In this document: positions 61,609 through 64,000 of the stretch, in pieces
Layout of the letters: each line of letters begins with the position of its first letter
Numbering within the stretch: the stretch's first letter is position 1
NCBI GenBank assembly: GCA_045599185.1
Contig: JAZRVO010000028.1
Coordinates: forward strand, 1-64,000
DNA length: 64,000 bases
Direction: 5' to 3'
From: UBA1240 sp045599185
GTDB lineage: Bacteria; Spirochaetota; Spirochaetia; Treponematales; Treponemataceae
The notes under the pieces: generated by a model
What the model was told of the DNA's origin: nothing
The model's database searches: none
What the model saw: the letters and a program-made list of their open reading frames with translations, nothing else
Translations under genes and position numbers: made by a program

Positions 61609-62200
61609 CAGCTTTTCTACATTTGTAGAAAGCCTAATTTAAAAACTAGCTTTTTCAACATTTGTAGAAAAACCAACCTTTATAATAATAGTCCCAGTTT
61701 TTGCGCAGTCAAAAACTGGGGGGCTTTTGCCTGCATCAAGGTACGTTTAGAGAAAAAGCGAACAGCAAAAGCAAAAACTGGGGGCTTTTGCTTACACCAA
61801 GCAACAGTTAGAGAAAAAGTAAACAGCAAAAGCCTCGGCTTTTCGACATTTGTAGAAAGCCTAATTTTAAAACCAGCTTTTTTATATTTGTAGAAAAACC
61901 AACCTTTTATAAAAATACTCCCAGTTTTGCACCAGCAAAAACTGGGGGCTTTTGCTTACACCAAGCAACAATTAGAGAAAAAGCAAATAGCAAAAGCCTC
62001 GGCTTTTCGACGTTTGTAGAAAGCTCATTTTTTTAAAATCCGGCTTTTCTACATTTGTAGAAAGCCTAATTTAAAAACTAGATTTTTTACATTTGTAGAA
62101 AAACCAACCTTTATAATAATAGTCCCAGTTTTTGCGCAGTCAAAAACTGGGGGCTTTTGCCTGCACCAAGATACGTTTAGAGACAAAGCAAACAGCAAAA
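61609..62200. repeat. Array of a composite repeat
   Basis: Three copies of a unit of about 160-200 bases. Each has two small hairpins of the type TTTCTACATTTGTAGAAAG spaced 38-41 bases apart (starting near 61619/61658, 61846/61884, 62010-62051/62089), then CCCAGTTTTTGC ... AAAACTGGG, then a TACACCAAGCAACAGTTAGAG-like tail. The first and last copies are almost identical; the middle one has diverged, and a tail-only copy lies at about 61772-61830. The tail is the reverse complement of the dispersed repeat near 28.87 and 58.31 kb. ORFs drawn through it are repeat-derived. Confidence 0.8.
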
Positions 62201-62209
62201 ACACGAACA

Positions 62210-62223
62210 GTGAGTATTTCTCC
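62210..62223 (+). promoter_or_regulatory. Operator copy upstream of the LRR gene
   Basis: GTGAGTATTTCTCC, the same 14-base site as at 61011 (one change), followed by the same CATNTTATTTTT word and a TATATT at 62248-62253, 25 bases downstream. The layout repeats that of the lipoprotein promoter. Confidence 0.6.
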
Positions 62224-62307
62224 ATATTATTTTTATACTGCAACGGCTATATTTTACAGAGCATTGTTAGACTAAAGTTTCCAAATTATTTTATAAGGAG
62301 TTGAAGA

Positions 62308-63447
62308 ATGAGTTGTTTTTATGTGGCTGTGGATTTTTTTACGGAAGATAATGCTAAAAAGGCTTTTGAATTCTGTAAGGAAAATTTTGAATGGTTTGTG
62401 TAATATGATGGAGAATCTGCCGGATTTGAAGTGTCTAAAACAAATATTACTAATGCTGGTGAAGGTTTGGACAGTGATGAATTTGATGCATTGTCTGAAG
62501 CCAATTGGTTAAAAGAGTTGTCAGAGAATGGCTTTGATTTTAAGGCTCAGATAGTATCTGATGATTCTTATTCTGGAGAAAATGATATTCTTGAATGTGA
62601 AAGCAAGTGTAAAGAATTCAATAGCAAAAGATGTAGTTTTATGTATGATAACGGCTGGGGTTTTGACATCATCGAGAATCCTCATGACGGTTTTAAACCA
62701 TGCAATGACATCTGGTCGCAAGAGCCTGTTGAAATGACACTGATATTCAAATGCAAGAAAACAGGTAAAAAATACAAGTATGTATCTGAATGCAGTATAG
62801 GTGCTGATACTTTTGATGAAATTATGGACGATGACTATAATCTTGAATGCGGCTGCTTTACTTTAACCCCAGACGGGTCTGACAGCTGGACATTGGAAGA
62901 AATTGACTTTGATAATTTACACTATTCCAAGGAGTTTGTTCCAATTGATGGTGGCGAAATCCTTGATGATGATGTAGATGAATATGATTTTGATGAAGAA
63001 TTTGAACTTGTAGATGCTGAAACAGGCTGTGAATCACCTGCAAGCATAACAATCCCCGAAGATGACACCCTGAAAATTCCCAAAGGTGTCACAATGATTG
63101 GCGACAGCGCGTTCAAAGACTGTAAATCCCTTGCAAGCGTAACAATCCCCAAAACCGTCACAAAAATTTACTTCAAGGCGTTCTCTGGCTGTGAATCCCT
63201 TGCAAGCGTGACAATTCCCGAAACCGTCACAGAAATTTACCCCGAAGCATTCTCTAACTGTAAATCCCTTGCAAGCGTGACTATACCCGAAGGTGTTACA
63301 GAGATTTACGACAGCGCATTCTCTGGCTGTGAATCCCTTGCAAGCGTGATATTTACCGGAACTAAACAGCAATGGGAAGCTTTAGACCGTTGTATTCCGT
63401 CGTCAGTAAAAACAATAAAGTGTTCAGACGGGACTATTGAAAGATAA
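62308..63447 (+). pseudogene. BspA-like leucine-rich-repeat protein, interrupted by a stop codon
   Basis: TAAGGAG and ATG at 62308 begin a frame reading SCFYVAVDFFTEDNAKKAFEF and CKENFEWFV, then TAA at 62401-62403, and the same frame goes on YDGESAGFEVSKTN to 63447. The body has an acidic domain and, from about 63050, four BspA/TpLRR-type repeats (CKSLASVTIPKTVTKIYFKAFSG pattern). The DNA repeats are exactly 69 bases apart (AATCCC at 63125, 63194, 63263, 63332). No signal peptide is present. LRR proteins of this kind bind other proteins or host surfaces. An ATG after the stop (62431, no good ribosome binding site) might still give a shortened product. Confidence 0.7.
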
Positions 63448-63543
63448 TAAATTTCTTCGGTTTTACTTTAACCATGGAATTGTTTTCCAGTTTGCTATTT
63501 TTAAGGTTTCTTAAAATTAATTACAATAAAAGGAGTATTAAAG

Positions 63544-64000
63544 ATGACACCATCTACACAGGAAGAATTCTGCAAGGATGTTCGAGACCTTCTGGAATTT
63601 TACTTTAAGGTAAGCGAAAAACGAAAATCGGGAGTTCAGAAACTACTGTCAGAAGTTTTATCATACGCTCACCCGGATATTTCTATAGACTGCTCAATAA
63701 AAATGAGAACAGCCGACAATAACAGCCTGAACTATAAAGGGTATTTTGTTTCAAATGAAGTATTTAATGCTAATAAAGGTGAGGGATTAAAAAAAAGAAA
63801 TGGAGAAAAAGTTCAGATTACTGATGAACATATCATTCCCAAAGCCGTTGTCATTGAATATTTGAAAGATGCATATAAAAACAACACTTTGTCAGATTCA
63901 ATGATTCTTTACATGACAAAGCTGCTTAGTTATTCCTGCCTTGTTACAGCTGAAGAAAATGATTTATTACAAAAGCAAGGCTTACAGAGAAAAATGCCTG
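63544..64000 (+). CDS. Unknown protein, cut by the right edge
   Basis: Not recognised. AAAGGAG lies eight bases before the ATG, and the frame is open for 152 codons to the edge of the window. It reads TPSTQEEFCKDVRDLLEFYFKVSEKRKSG and later KVQITDEHIIPKAVVIEYLKDAY, mostly helical and charged, with no signal peptide. It follows the LRR gene by about 100 bases and may be in the same accessory unit. Confidence 0.6.
   Translation, partial: MTPSTQEEFCKDVRDLLEFYFKVSEKRKSGVQKLLSEVLSYAHPDISIDCSIKMRTADNNSLNYKGYFVSNEVFNANKGEGLKKRNGEKVQITDEHIIPKAVVIEYLKDAYKNNTLSDSMILYMTKLLSYSCLVTAEENDLLQKQGLQRKMP

Noticed and set aside
61600..61893. Forward ORF of 97 codons after the lipoprotein
   Set aside because: It is a translation of the repeat array, has no ribosome binding site, and its Cys/Lys/Asn-rich sequence repeats with the DNA units.
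61609..62100. TTTCTAC-ATTT-GTAGAAA hairpins resemble Cas12a CRISPR repeats
   Set aside because: They occur in pairs 38-41 bases apart inside larger near-identical units, with no constant 36-base repeat, no unique spacers and no cas gene in the window. The whole unit is a dispersed repeat.
63121..63350. Regular 69-bp repeats as a CRISPR-like array
   Set aside because: The repeats are in frame and encode typical BspA-type LRR units.

Overview
The window looks like the chromosome of an anaerobic spirochaete, almost certainly a Treponema. The reasons are two tandem FlaB-type core flagellins followed by flaG and fliD, a csrA-fliW-flgL-flgK-flgN block, a class III (oxygen-sensitive) ribonucleotide reductase system, a BspA/TpLRR leucine-rich-repeat protein, many exported proteins and lipoproteins, and small dispersed palindromic repeats whose translation reads like HSELVSES. 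The bases are moderately AT-rich, and most genes have purine-rich ribosome binding sites and ATG starts.

Layout. 1-1.2 kb: the broken 5' end of an RHS/YD-repeat gene that runs off the left edge, beside a short gene fragment. 1.2-20 kb: DNA maintenance and housekeeping genes (recO, recJ, an M23 peptidase, a GNAT protein, ligA, trmB, dinB) mixed with envelope proteins, TPR proteins, surE and a degenerate galactokinase-family protein. 20-27 kb: lnt, bioY and a nrdR-nrdD-(glycyl radical/redoxin)-nrdG cluster. Here the class III reductase appears to be split: the large subunit ends before the glycyl-radical domain, and that domain is encoded by a separate gene fused to a redoxin. Five NrdR-box-like sites lie in two arrays upstream of nrdR and of the small gene. 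27-34 kb: a secreted protein, tRNA-Met, argF, nrnA-like DHH phosphoesterase, a possible sigma-factor relative and rdgB. 34.5-46 kb: motility genes flaB-flaB-flaG-fliD-hyp-hyp-tsaE-tsaB facing csrA-fliW-flgL-flgK-flgN, with sigma-28-like promoters and highly structured flaB leaders that fit CsrA/FliW control. 46-56 kb: tRNA-Arg and tRNA-His, a lipoprotein, and an OmpR-type two-component system divergent from a tolC-MFP-RND efflux operon. 56-61 kb: a DUF2442 gene, a GC-rich structured element, a membrane HD-GYP protein, and a NarX/LuxR-type two-component system. 61-64 kb: an accessory zone with a lipoprotein and a BspA-like LRR protein, each broken by one in-frame stop codon, separated by an array of dispersed repeats, then an unfinished unknown gene.

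The two most interesting systems are (1) the split class III ribonucleotide reductase with fused redoxin and NrdR operators, and (2) a set of 14-bp palindromes (GTGAG-N4-CTCAC) spaced exactly 23 bp apart upstream of the lipoprotein gene, and repeated upstream of the LuxR-type response regulator and of the LRR gene. In all three places a -10-like hexamer follows about 24-25 bp later, which suggests one small regulon controlled by the adjacent two-component system. All functional statements rest on reading motifs by eye; no database search was run.
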